DNA of 64,000 nt. It comes from Tethya wilhelma (taxonomy: Eukaryota > Porifera > Demospongiae > Tethyida > Tethyidae). This document shows positions 35,562 to 45,634 of the stretch, piece after piece. The position numbers were made by a program, and so were the translations under genes. Under the pieces are notes generated by a model. That model was not told the DNA's origin and ran no database searches. It saw nothing but the letters and a program-made list of their open reading frames with translations. The stretch lies in assembly GCA_964030475.1 (NCBI GenBank), contig CAXIPT010000003.1:1659058-1723057 (forward strand). Reading direction: 5' to 3'. The stretch's first letter is position 1. Each line of letters starts with the position of its first letter.

Positions 35562-36560
35562 AATATGCATGCACACACATACATATTAAAGCAACATAAC
35601 CACACAACTCTGTTAGCTACTTCATAGGTTAAAACATTGAGTCTATTTAGGATATATCTATTTATACTAGGTGTAGAACATAGCTCAATCGTGGAGCAGA
35701 CAGGCATGTAAAAACAAGCTATCATAAACACACCCCACACCCACATCTCATACCCCTAGGTCCTTCCAACACCCTACCTGAGAAGCTAGCAAGATCAGAA
35801 CCAAGCTTGCCAGCTGTACTATGGTTTTCAAGGTGTATGGGTTGTAACCTTTGGGCTGTAGCAATAATGGAATCCCTTCAGCTTCACCCTCCTGAATACC
35901 ATTATAGTGGGTGGAGGTATTCCTATACAGGGTGCAAAGGTCACTCACTCACTTACATAGTTGCTAACATTAATTTTCTTATTCACTACGATGAACAGTT
36001 GGTGGAAGTTTAGCATTACATTTTGACAGTGGGTGATCAAACATGAGGAATTACTTTTAAGGAGAGTTAAACAGTTACAGCAAGTGAATAGCCTTGTTCC
36101 CAGGAATGCCACACTACCATAAGGGAAGTATGATGTGTGTGAGTATATGTGTGAGTGTGTGTGACCATACCTTCCTGGAGAGTGTGAACAAGTGTCTGGA
36201 ACTAAGCTTTTGGTGTGGCATGGAAGTTTAATTGATGCCTTTTGTGTTCATCATCTGAATATACTAAACAGGTAAAGACCTTTCTTATGGGCATTTTCAA
36301 AACATGGAGAGAAGGGAATAGTTGTATAAAGTTGTAGACATACACACACATGTATAGTAAAGCATATAATACTTATAAATATACGCATTCTAGTGGAGAC
36401 AGATATAATGGGTAGATTGAATGCACACTACATGTACTTGTGACTCAATTGCCATGGTAACTATTCTTCAAACTTAAATTTTAGGACAAGAGGAGGAGTC
36501 CATTAGAAACAGGGATGGATGGGTGGGTAGCAGAGACACTACTACTTTGTGTAACTGGCG

Positions 36561-36591
<31 letters not shown>

Positions 36592-37430
36592 ACCGTATAC
36601 ACAAACTACTAGACAAGTTTGTAGGGGGAAAGCTTTGTCGCCACCTGCCAGAAAGGGTCTAACACTCATCTCACAGCATGTAAACGAATTACCAAACACA
36701 GACAGCACTAAGTAGCAAGTAGCATGATGGTGTTAGCAAAACCTTCAGCATCAAACTTCAAAGAGGACACTGCCTTTCCAAAGTAGCAACATTACAATGC
36801 AATTACTGTAATTTGCTGGTTAAGGAGAAAAACACATAATTTGCAACTTCATTGCAATTTGGGATGTGAGGGTACTAGATTAAAACAATGCCAAGGGAGA
36901 GCCCTTATGAAGGAAACCTCCCATAATGTTCCATCATATTAAACTAGGGAATAAAACCCTCCCTTGTAGCATTCACTAGGTACTATATGACCATTAAGGG
37001 GAGAAAAATGAATACGTTAAAAAGGCTTTATTGACAACCACACATGCAGCTATATAGCCACTCCATACAAATGTATAAGTTTAGAGCAGTAAAAACCTCC
37101 CACTACTCCTCCACACAGAGAGCCTAAAAATGACTTTAAAAGAAAATCACATCCTCAGCCACAACAACATTCAATACATAACATAATTGCTGGAGGAATT
37201 CATAGCAATCCACCGTATCAATCATGGGGTGTCTGTAACTACAGCTAAAGTTTATCTGTTTAATCAGTATCACGTGTGGGATTACGATTGATAGTTCCAG
37301 CTCATGCATCTTGTATAATTACATACATCAAATCAATTAATGTCCGCTGCAGTCTACAGTCAGAAGTTAGGAGGTGAGTCTGTGGTTGTTCCTAATTGAA
37401 GCACTTGCATGTTTGTATACCTGGGAGTGT
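35559..37430. other. Spacer
   Basis: No recognised gene. A short CA tract lies at about 36566-36590. The F3 lobe of the myosin was searched for by eye and not found. Confidence 0.5.
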
Positions 37431-37439
37431 GAAATTTCC

Positions 37440-38434
37440 ATGTTGGTTATGGTTTGTGATAAGGATTGAGCTAGCTGCTCCCCTACTGATTTTGATTGAC
37501 AAGACAGAAAGAGGTCAGCCAGGGTGCAGGTGTACACTGACTGGACAGTTGTACAGTAACTCCATCCTCCACTAATGTAGACACAGTCATGACAGATTGC
37601 TATACTGAGGCATTATGGAGTGGTTCAGGAAGGTCAATAGCAGATGACCATTGCTTTGTATCAATGTTCATGATTACCACTGATCTCAGTATTTTCTGGA
37701 ATTCTTCATCTTGAGATCCTCCAGCAACTATCAGAGCTTGGCCAGTGGACACAACTATTGGTGATGATGCCCTTCTTGTGGGCATAGGTGGGAATACCTC
37801 TCTCCATCTCATACTCCTTCCAATCCTGGTAAGACTAAAGAGTTGATCGGTCGTCTTACCGTTACTTTCTCTCCCACCAATTGTAGTAAGAAATTTTTTG
37901 ATTACAACTAGAGAGGAGTGTGAATATGGACAATCTGGAAATTGGTCCCAGATTTCATTTGTTGAGTTGTAGGCATAAATAGTTTGTTTTTGAGTTCTGA
38001 AATACACCATCTCATCATCAACAGCAGCATTAGATCGTCTGTACATCTTACATGGTGCCTGTTTGCCCTCTCTCCACCTCAGTGTGAGGCTGTCCCTGGT
38101 TGCTGTGGCTGTTCTAGTGCTGGTGTCAGAGTGTTGAATCTGTGGGGGGTCTCTGAGGCTTGGTTGGGGTTTAGCTAGTGCCTCAGTTGGTGATTTTCTC
38201 TGTTGTTCTAGTTCCTGGATTCTTGTCTGAAATTGAGCCAGTTTGCTAGATTCGAGTTGCTGAGTGACCTGTCTCTGCAGATCTGTGATAGTTTCTCTCA
38301 GCTGTTGACATTCTTGTTGACTAGCTACAATGGTTTGTTCATTTTTTTGTATGATGTCATTTTTTTTCCGGATGATGTCATCTTTTTGATACAATTGGTT
38401 GTTTTGTGACCCAATGATTTTTTTAAGTCTTTGA
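37440..38434 (-). pseudogene. Coiled coil-Kelch fragment of the kinase family, minus strand
   Basis: Minus-strand reading begins at the N (38435) inside the coiled coil (KKIIGSQNNQL, KDDIIRKKNDII) and continues through several Kelch blades to LPEPLHNASV, where a 2-nt insertion creates a TAG near 37603. Similarity (VYISGG, VYTCTLADLF, CQSKS) then continues out of frame to about 37440 and is lost before the last blade. The kinase domain is missing because the contig ends. It is the only family member on the minus strand. Confidence 0.85.
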
Positions 38435-38435
38435 N
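38435..38435. other. Single N: contig join inside a kinase-Kelch copy
   Basis: The N separates a minus-strand family fragment from plus-strand members. Confidence 0.85.
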
Positions 38436-38716
38436 CCATTTTATGTAGGTAAAGGTCGTCAATAGACCACGTGTTTTATGTCTATAATGCGCATGCGTAT
38501 CAAATGTAATCTCTACTGTGTGGTTGTCTGTAATGGTCCAGCTAAGGCTTGCTCACGTTAGGGCACCGGAAATATAAATCTAATTAACCTACGTGTTCAT
38601 CACATAGAGTAAGCCACCGATGTTCGTCCACCATCAAATTCGGACACTTGTATCTCAAAAACTAAAAGCCGCACAGACTTCGGACTTGGTTCACGTGAAT
38701 CAGCATCAAATTTTAT
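38436..38716. other. Spacer / repeat
   Basis: Contains GGTCCAGCTAAGGCTTGCTC, similar to a patch near 33585. No gene was seen. Confidence 0.4.
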
Positions 38717-40612
38717 AGCAACAATGTGCTGCTGCGTGGAAATGTGATAGCCAAAGTAACAGACTTTGGAATGGCAAAAGTTAGTAATGTAAACCCTCAA
38801 GCTACTCGTGTGTCCTATACACTGTGTCCAGGTACAGATGCCTACATGCCTCCTGAAGCTGTGAAAGATAAATCTGTGTACACTGAAAAAATTGACTGCT
38901 TTGCAATTGGAACACTCATCATTCAGATCTTGACCAGATGCTTCCCTGATCCTGGAGATCGACTCAAGGCCATACAAATAGACCATCCTCAGTTCCCAGG
39001 TGGTACTGTTGATGTGAGAGTTCCAGAAATTGAAAGAAGACAAAACCACATCAGTCTAGTTGATCCCAACCACCCTCTCCTACCAATTGCACTTGAGTGT
39101 CTCAAGGACTGTGATGTTGAACGTCCTTCAGCTCAGGAGCTGTGCCATAGAGTAGCAGCTCTGAAGGAAACACCTCAGTTCACAGAAAGTGTTAGGAGAG
39201 CTCAAGAAAGACTAGATGAACTACAACAACAAGTTCAAGACAAAGATGACATCATACAACAAAAATATGAGGAGAATTATCAGATGAGACAAGAACATAC
39301 TAAACAAATCCAAGTACTTCAACAAACAATTGAATCTCAAAACAACCATTTGCAACAAAGAGACAAAATCATCGGAAAGAAAAGTAACATCATACGAAAC
39401 AAAGACAAGATAATTGCAGCCTGTAAAGATGAATGTGAACAGCTGAGAGGAATTATTACAGACCAACAGAGACAACTGCAACAGGTCACTCAGCAACTTG
39501 AATCCAGTCAGCCACTGATGGCTCAATTTCAGACACAAATCAAGGAACTAGAACAACAACAGTTTGAGAGAAAATCCCCAACTGAGGCACAAGCTAAACC
39601 ACAACCAAGCCTCAGAGACCCCCCACAGACTCATCACTCTGACACCAGCACTAGAACAGCCACAGCAACCAAGGACAGGCTCACACTGAGGTGGAGAGAG
39701 GGCAAGAAGGCACCATGTAATATGTATAGATGGTCTAATGCTGTAGTTGATGGCGAGATGGTGTATTTTAGAGATAGAAACAAACCTGTTTATGCTTACA
39801 ATTCTAAAACAAAAACCTGGGAACAGCTTCCTGGTGATTCATATTCACATAGTTCTCTAGTTGTCATCCAAAACTCCCTAACTACCATTGGCGGTGAGGA
39901 TAGTAGTGATGAGGTGACCAATAAGCTCCTAAGCCTCACTGATGAAGGTAGTAGTAAGAAATGGAGAGCGGTGTTTCCACCAATGCCTACTAAGAGAAAA
40001 CACACAATAGCAGTATGCATGGGAAAAGCTTTGATAGTTGCTGGTGGATGGAATCAAGACAGGAAAAATCTGAGAACAGTAGAAATCATGGACATTGATA
40101 CAAAGGAATGGTCATCTGCTGCAGACCTTTCTAAATCACTTTATTTAACCTCAGTAACTATTTGTCGTGAACGTGTTTACATTTCTGGAGGAAAGAATGA
40201 CAGTGTAGCTATCAACTCAGTATACACCTGCACCCTGGCTGATCTTTTCCGATCTTGTCAGTCAAGGGCACTAGGAGAGCATCTGGCTCAATCTCTATCA
40301 CTAACCAGGCCACCCAGATCTACCGTATGGAGCAAAGTTGCTCATCTCCCAGTTGTATTATCCACTTGTGTTACGCTTCACGATCGACTGTTAGCCATCG
40401 GTGGCTGTGATTCCAAACACAGACCCACTTCAGATGTATATCAATACCATCCCACCTCCAACACATGGGAAGTCATCAGTCAGATGAATACAAGTCGACA
40501 CCAGTGTTTTGCAGCTGTTCTCCCCACCAATGAACTAATGGTGGTGGGCGGCTACACTTCCAATAGTTGGGACAGTGAAACCAACTCAGTAGAATTAGCA
40601 ACTATTGTATAA
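38717..40612 (+). pseudogene. 5'-truncated kinase-Kelch copy
   Basis: Similarity begins abruptly at SNNVLLRGN within the catalytic loop. The glycine loop, lysine and HRD are absent. From there DFG, PPEA, the C-lobe, the coiled coil and a complete Kelch region (ending TNSVELATIV) form one frame of about 630 codons without lesions. There is no in-frame ATG before MAKV in the DFG segment. A product would be kinase-dead, essentially a coil-Kelch protein. I call it a truncated copy; the intact 1.9-kb frame suggests it is young or still used. Confidence 0.8.
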
Positions 40613-40899
40613 AAAGCAGGGTAATCCCCTATTTAATTATTTATTAATTTTAAATGTTAACACTTAGCTTATATCTGCCAGTATTATAGAATTATAAATA
40701 CTAGTGTACATTGATTATTATCAAAACAATAGGCATGATTGTATATAGCCTTGAATGTATCTCTTACAAAATTTTTCTTTCCTACAAAAATGCATGAATT
40801 GCATGTATGCATGGATACAAAATGAAATACCGTCCCAAGATTAAACACTACTATACATGACGGCAGATGACAAACAAGAAGAATACATAGGTCTAGAAA
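40613..40899. other. Spacer
   Basis: AT-rich, nothing recognised. Confidence 0.5.
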
Positions 40900-41370
40900 G
40901 CTTTGTCAGTGAGTATTCTAAGTATCCAGACAATAATTGCTGAATGGTACTTGCTGGGTAAGGCTCTCCTTTTGTCGAGCGTGCCTCAACAATAAATCTT
41001 GACAACCAATTAAGTGTTCAACTGTTTCACCACAGGCTTGTCTAAAAGATCGTCAGGACATGTAGCTTTTCCTTCAGTAGCTAAATGAGAATTGGCTTTG
41101 GCCTTCCATTCTTGAACGTATTTACTGCTGAAAGAGTATGTTTCCTTGTATTTTTGGGAACAAACACTCAAACCCTTTGGAGAATTCAGCCAGCTCATCA
41201 TTGCTTATTGAAGCAAAATGATCTGTTTTCTGCTTGCTCTCTCTCTTTCTCTTTTTAAGCGGAGGAAAGACATCACCATCATCCTCCATTTCTTCACTAG
41301 CTATAGCCAAAGCATTGACTGAAAGAGTTACATAACAGCCCAAATTTTGTTGGTTTATGCTTAGATACAA
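40900..41370 (-). pseudogene. Crypton-related (KIAA1958/QRICH1-type) protein fragment
   Basis: Minus-strand pieces in two or three frames: a Lys-rich segment PPLKKRKR, FASISNDELAEFSKGF, YVQEWKAKAN, CPDDLL, then LSRFIVEARS and GEPYPASTIQQLLSGY. This order matches the N-terminal DUF3504-associated region of Crypton-derived proteins. Frame breaks near 41150 and 41010 show it is inactive. The recombinase catalytic part is not seen. Confidence 0.65.
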
Positions 41371-41456
41371 AATGACGCAATATCATGTTGCTAACTAACG
41401 CTTAGCAACATGAATGACGCAATTCACTGTTGCCTAGTGATTCTGTAGTATCCGGG

Positions 41457-41586
41457 ATACAGAACATGCCTACTGGCGGGCATTATCAGAAAAAACCCTC
41501 GGTAATATTGAAAAAGTCCTTGGGCTTATTCAACATTACCTCGTGTATTTGCGATAAAGCCCTATAGTAGGCATGTTCTGGTATAC
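41457..41586. mobile_element. Short hairpin MITE
   Basis: GATACAGAACATGCCTACT near 41456 pairs with AGTAGGCATGTTCTGGTAT near 41567-41584. About 130 bp, with no coding capacity. Confidence 0.65.
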
Positions 41587-41908
41587 AGTATTACTTAGAT
41601 TCTGTGAAACTGTTTATTTAACCAGGCAAAGCTAATGATTTATTGGTCAATCAATCACTTGGGGGAAAAGGTATTATATGGATGATATACTCACTGAGGG
41701 AGGGAGTTATGAGCCATATAATTAATAAATTTGTTTACAGTAAACAGAGGCAGAAAAAAAAAAGAACTATAGTAAGCCTTTTTTCAAGAGAAAAGGTTCG
41801 TCTTAGAAATTATAATTACCTCGTAATCAACAAGACAACAAGGATTGAAAACTATATCGTGATCAAATCTTAGTCTTAACAATCAGTTCGGTCACTCAAT
41901 AGAATAAT

Positions 41909-41933
41909 ATGGCTCAGCAACAACATCAAGACA
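41909..41933 (+). pseudogene. 25-bp copy of the family's start region
   Basis: ATGGCTCAGCAACAACATCA repeats the N-terminal coding sequence of the family (MAQQQHQD) about 250 bp upstream of the true start at 42157, then loses similarity. It is a microduplicate with no coding continuation. Confidence 0.7.
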
Positions 41934-42005
41934 TGGTCATATCTTGTACCAATCAAATCACATAGACCTCAAGATTGCTGCTGTGTACTCAACAAGGTGG
42001 CCATG

Positions 42006-42150
42006 CAGAGGAGGTACGACATGAGTGCGCCTTTGCTGAGCTGGTGCACGTGATCATCTCTCGTTGGGGGAATATTGCGGTCACGTGATTGGAATGTAAT
42101 TAACAGACTTGCTAGCTCAGCAAAGGCGCACTCGTGTCGTACCTCCTCTG
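42006..42150. mobile_element. MULE-like MITE inserted at the start codon, copy 1
   Basis: 145 bp with CAGAGGAGGTACGAC / GTCGTACCTCCTCTG termini, flanked by the 9-bp duplication GTGGCCATG (41997-42005, 42151-42159). The duplicated target includes the kinase gene's ATG. A second copy with its own 9-bp duplication lies at 56680-56823. Confidence 0.9.
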
Positions 42151-42156
42151 GTGGCC

Positions 42157-44648
42157 ATGGCTCAGCAACAACACAATGACACGCCTAAAATTGGCTTCAA
42201 ATCAATTCAACTCCTAAAGAATCAAACTCTTGGTACTGGATCGTATGGCTCTGTTTGCAAGGCCTTGTGTGATGATCTGCTCTGTGCTGCAAAAATGATA
42301 CACCCAACTCTCTTCAATGCACACAAACAAATTGAACCTCAAAGAGAACACAGACTACCCATTCGTCGTTTCATGCAGGAAAGTGAGTTCATGAGTGCAA
42401 TAAGGCATCCCAATATCGTACAGTTTCTGGGCACACACCAAGATCCTCAAACTGGCCTGCCAGTTCTACTAATGGAGCTCATGGATGATAGTTTGACCCA
42501 CTTCTTGGAGAGCTCACAGGATGCAGTTCCCTACCACATCCAAGTCAACTTTTGCCACGACATCACTTTCAAGTTGGCAGTTTCATACCTCCACTCTAAT
42601 GGAATCACTCACAGGGATCTCTCTAGCAATAATGTACTACTGCATGGAAATGTGATAGCCAAAGTGACAGATTTTGGGATGGCAAAGCTTGGTGATATAA
42701 ACCCTCAAGCTGTAGATACTCGTGTATCCCTTACACTGTGTCCATGGAGGTACAGATGCCTACATGCCTCCTGATGCTGTAAAAGATAAACCTGTTTATA
42801 CCGAAAAAATTGATTGCTTTTCAATGGGAACACTCATCATCCAAATCTTGACCAGGTGCTTGCTTCCCTGATCCAGAAGACCGACACAAGACCATACAAC
42901 TAGACCATCCTCAGTTCCCAGGTGGTACTGTTGATGTGAGAGTTCCAGAAATTGAACGACGACAAAACCACATCAGCCTAGTTGATCCCAACCACCCTCT
43001 CCTGCCAATAGCACTCGACTGTATTAAGGACAATGATATTGAATGTCCTTCAGCTCAAGAGCTGTACCACAGAGTAGCAGCTCTAAAAGAAACACCTCAG
43101 TTCACAGAAAGTGTTAGGAGAACTCAAGAAAGACCAGATCCAACTGAAGAACTACAACAACAAGTTCAAGACAAAGATGGAATCATAGAGCAAAAAGATG
43201 AGGAGATTCGTCAGATGAAACAAGAACATGCACAGCAAATCCAAGGACTTCAACAAATCGTTAAATCAGTAAATGATCATTTGCAACAAAAGGATGATAT
43301 CATAAAAGAGAAGAATGACATCATACGAGAAAAAAATGATATTATACAAGAAAACATAAAAGCAAAAAATAACGTAATCCAAGACAACCGACGGACTATT
43401 GTAGCTAGTAAACAGGAATGCCAACAGCTGAGAGAAACTAACACAGATCAACAGAGAAAACTGCAAGAAGTAACTAAGCAACTTGAATCAAGTCAACAAG
43501 TGACAGCTCAATTTCAAAAAAGAATTCAGAAACTAGAACAACAGCTGAAGAGAATATTATCAACTGATATAGTAGCTACACCACAACCAAGCCTCAGAGA
43601 CCCCCCACAGATTCACTCTGACACCAGCACTAGAACAGCGGCTGCCACAGTAACCAGGGACAGCCTCACACTGAGGTGGAGAGAGGGTAAGAAGGCACCA
43701 TGTACAATGACCAGAGGGTGTGATGCTGTTGTTGATGGTGAGATGGTGTACTTTATACCTGATGCTGAATCTCTTTATGGGTACAACTTTGTGAATGAGA
43801 CCTGGGATAAATTTCCAGGCGCTCCTTATTTACTCTATTCTCTAGTAGTCATTGAAAACTCCCCAACAGCCATTGGTGGGAAACTCAAAGGAGAAAAAGA
43901 GACCAATAAGCTCTTCAGCCTTATCGGGGAAAATAGCAGTAAAAAATGGAGAGAGGTGTTCCCACCAATGCCCACCAAGAGATCATCACCGATAGCACTG
44001 ACCACTGGACAAGCTCTGATAGTTGCTGGAGGAACTGAAGACATTTGTGGACTGAGAACAGTTGAAATTATGAAAATTGATACAAAACAATGGTCATTGG
44101 CTGCAGACCTTCCAGAACCATTGTATAGCACCTCAATAACTATCTATCGTGAGCGAGTTTACATCTGTGGAGGATGGAACATGGGCATAGAATGTGACTA
44201 CATTAGTGGAAGATGCATGCGGACTAGGGGAAGTAGTCCAGGACCTACCAAGTCAGTATACTTTTGCAACCTGGGTGACCTCTACATGTCTTGTCAGTCA
44301 AGATCACTAGGAAAAGATTTACTTCAATCTCTATCATTAACCTGTCCACCCAGATCTACTGTATGGGGCAGAGTTGCTGATCTCCCAGTTTCACTCTCAA
44401 CTTGTGTCACACTTCACAATCAACTGTTAGCTATTGGTGGCTGGGATTCCAAAGATGGACCTACTCCAAATGTTTATCAATACTATCACAAATCTGACAC
44501 ATGGGAGGTCATCAGTCAGATGAATATCAATCGACACACGTGTTTTGCAGCTGTTCTCCCCACAAGTGAACTTCTAGTGGTGGGTGGCCGCCATACTAGA
44601 AGTTGGGAAAGTGAAACTGACTCGGTAGAAATAGCAACTATTGTGTAG
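42157..44648 (+). pseudogene. Kinase-Kelch copy with two 4-nt insertions
   Basis: The start ATG at 42157 follows the MITE target duplication. Lys and HRDLSSNN are conserved, with in-frame additions (FKLA-type insert before VSYLH, and AVDTR after DFG). An extra TGGA after TGTCCA near 42744 shifts the frame at the activation segment. A second extra GCTT near 42857-42864 shifts it again. From 42936 to 44648 the C-lobe, a long coiled coil and Kelch (with an extra Cys-rich loop near 44200, CDYISGRCMR) are open. The two shifts do not restore the frame, so the kinase is disrupted. Confidence 0.85.
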
Positions 44649-44872
44649 AGAACATGCAGGGCAATCTTGTGATGCCTATATGGCTATAGATTTAAGTAAT
44701 ATGCATCAAGACAATAGTGCATGTACTTAACAGGCATATGGAACTCAAACAGTTTAACTTAATTGATATACATTTGTGCTAAATGTTTTTGTATGGCATT
44801 GTGTAATTTTGAGGAAATAATGGCTATAGTTGACAACTGAAACTTATAATTTTTAAAGATTAACTGCATGAG

Positions 44873-44985
44873 AGGATCGTTAGTCAGATAAATACTTAGA
44901 GTCGACACCTATGTTTTGTAGCTGCTCTGCCTACCAACGAAGTAATGGTGGTGGGCGGCTACACTTCCAATTATTAAAATAGACG
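44873..44985 (+). pseudogene. Orphan last Kelch repeat
   Basis: VISQ-like text, then TNEV/MVVGGYTSN, resembles the final blade of the family (compare 40480-40570), with stops. It is a leftover of a deleted copy between 42157-44648 and the next gene. Confidence 0.75.
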
Positions 44986-45171
44986 TGTAAGTAGGGAGTT
45001 ACTCTGACTGCTTTTATAATATAGTTGCTAATTCTACTGACAGAGTTGGTTTCACTGTCCCAACTAGTGTTAAAGCTTAGTTTGTATCTGTCGGTATTAG
45101 AGCTCTAAATAGTGTACATATATTAAACCAATAGACATGTGCATGATTGTCTGGAACTAAACTGACATTAA

Positions 45172-45220
<49 letters not shown>

Positions 45221-45634
45221 CAGTTACTTAATATAATGAAGGCACCGATGGTACACAGGGATACTTACAGATGTGCAGTGTAAAATACTGTAACACAAAT
45301 CAGGTGAAAGGTTATATATAGACATGACTGATAAGGGTGGTCATACACACATGTCAAACAAGAGTAGTGATCATTGTCCTCAACACAATATTATTACTAG
45401 ATAGACCAAATAAAGTTAGCCACTACACTTAACAATAGTAGCACATGACATAATATTATTCATGCTCAAGTTTACAACTAAGAGACTTAAGAAAGAGTTG
45501 AAAACAGTATACTGATCATTAATATAGCTAAGTAACTTGAAAGGGGGTGAATCTAGAAAACTATACCTTAAACAAGCAATTGAAGAAAAGTCACATAACA
45601 ATTGCTGTTGTCTACTATATTAATACAGGATATA
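44986..45634. other. Spacer with GT microsatellite
   Basis: A (GT)n tract lies at about 45176-45216. The 3' end holds an acceptor TAATACAG six bases before the next ATG. No promoter element can be named. Confidence 0.5.

Noticed and set aside
38726..38734. GTG used as start of the truncated copy
   Set aside because: GTG here aligns with Val of SNNVLL in paralogues; it is internal sequence, and non-ATG initiation is not supported.
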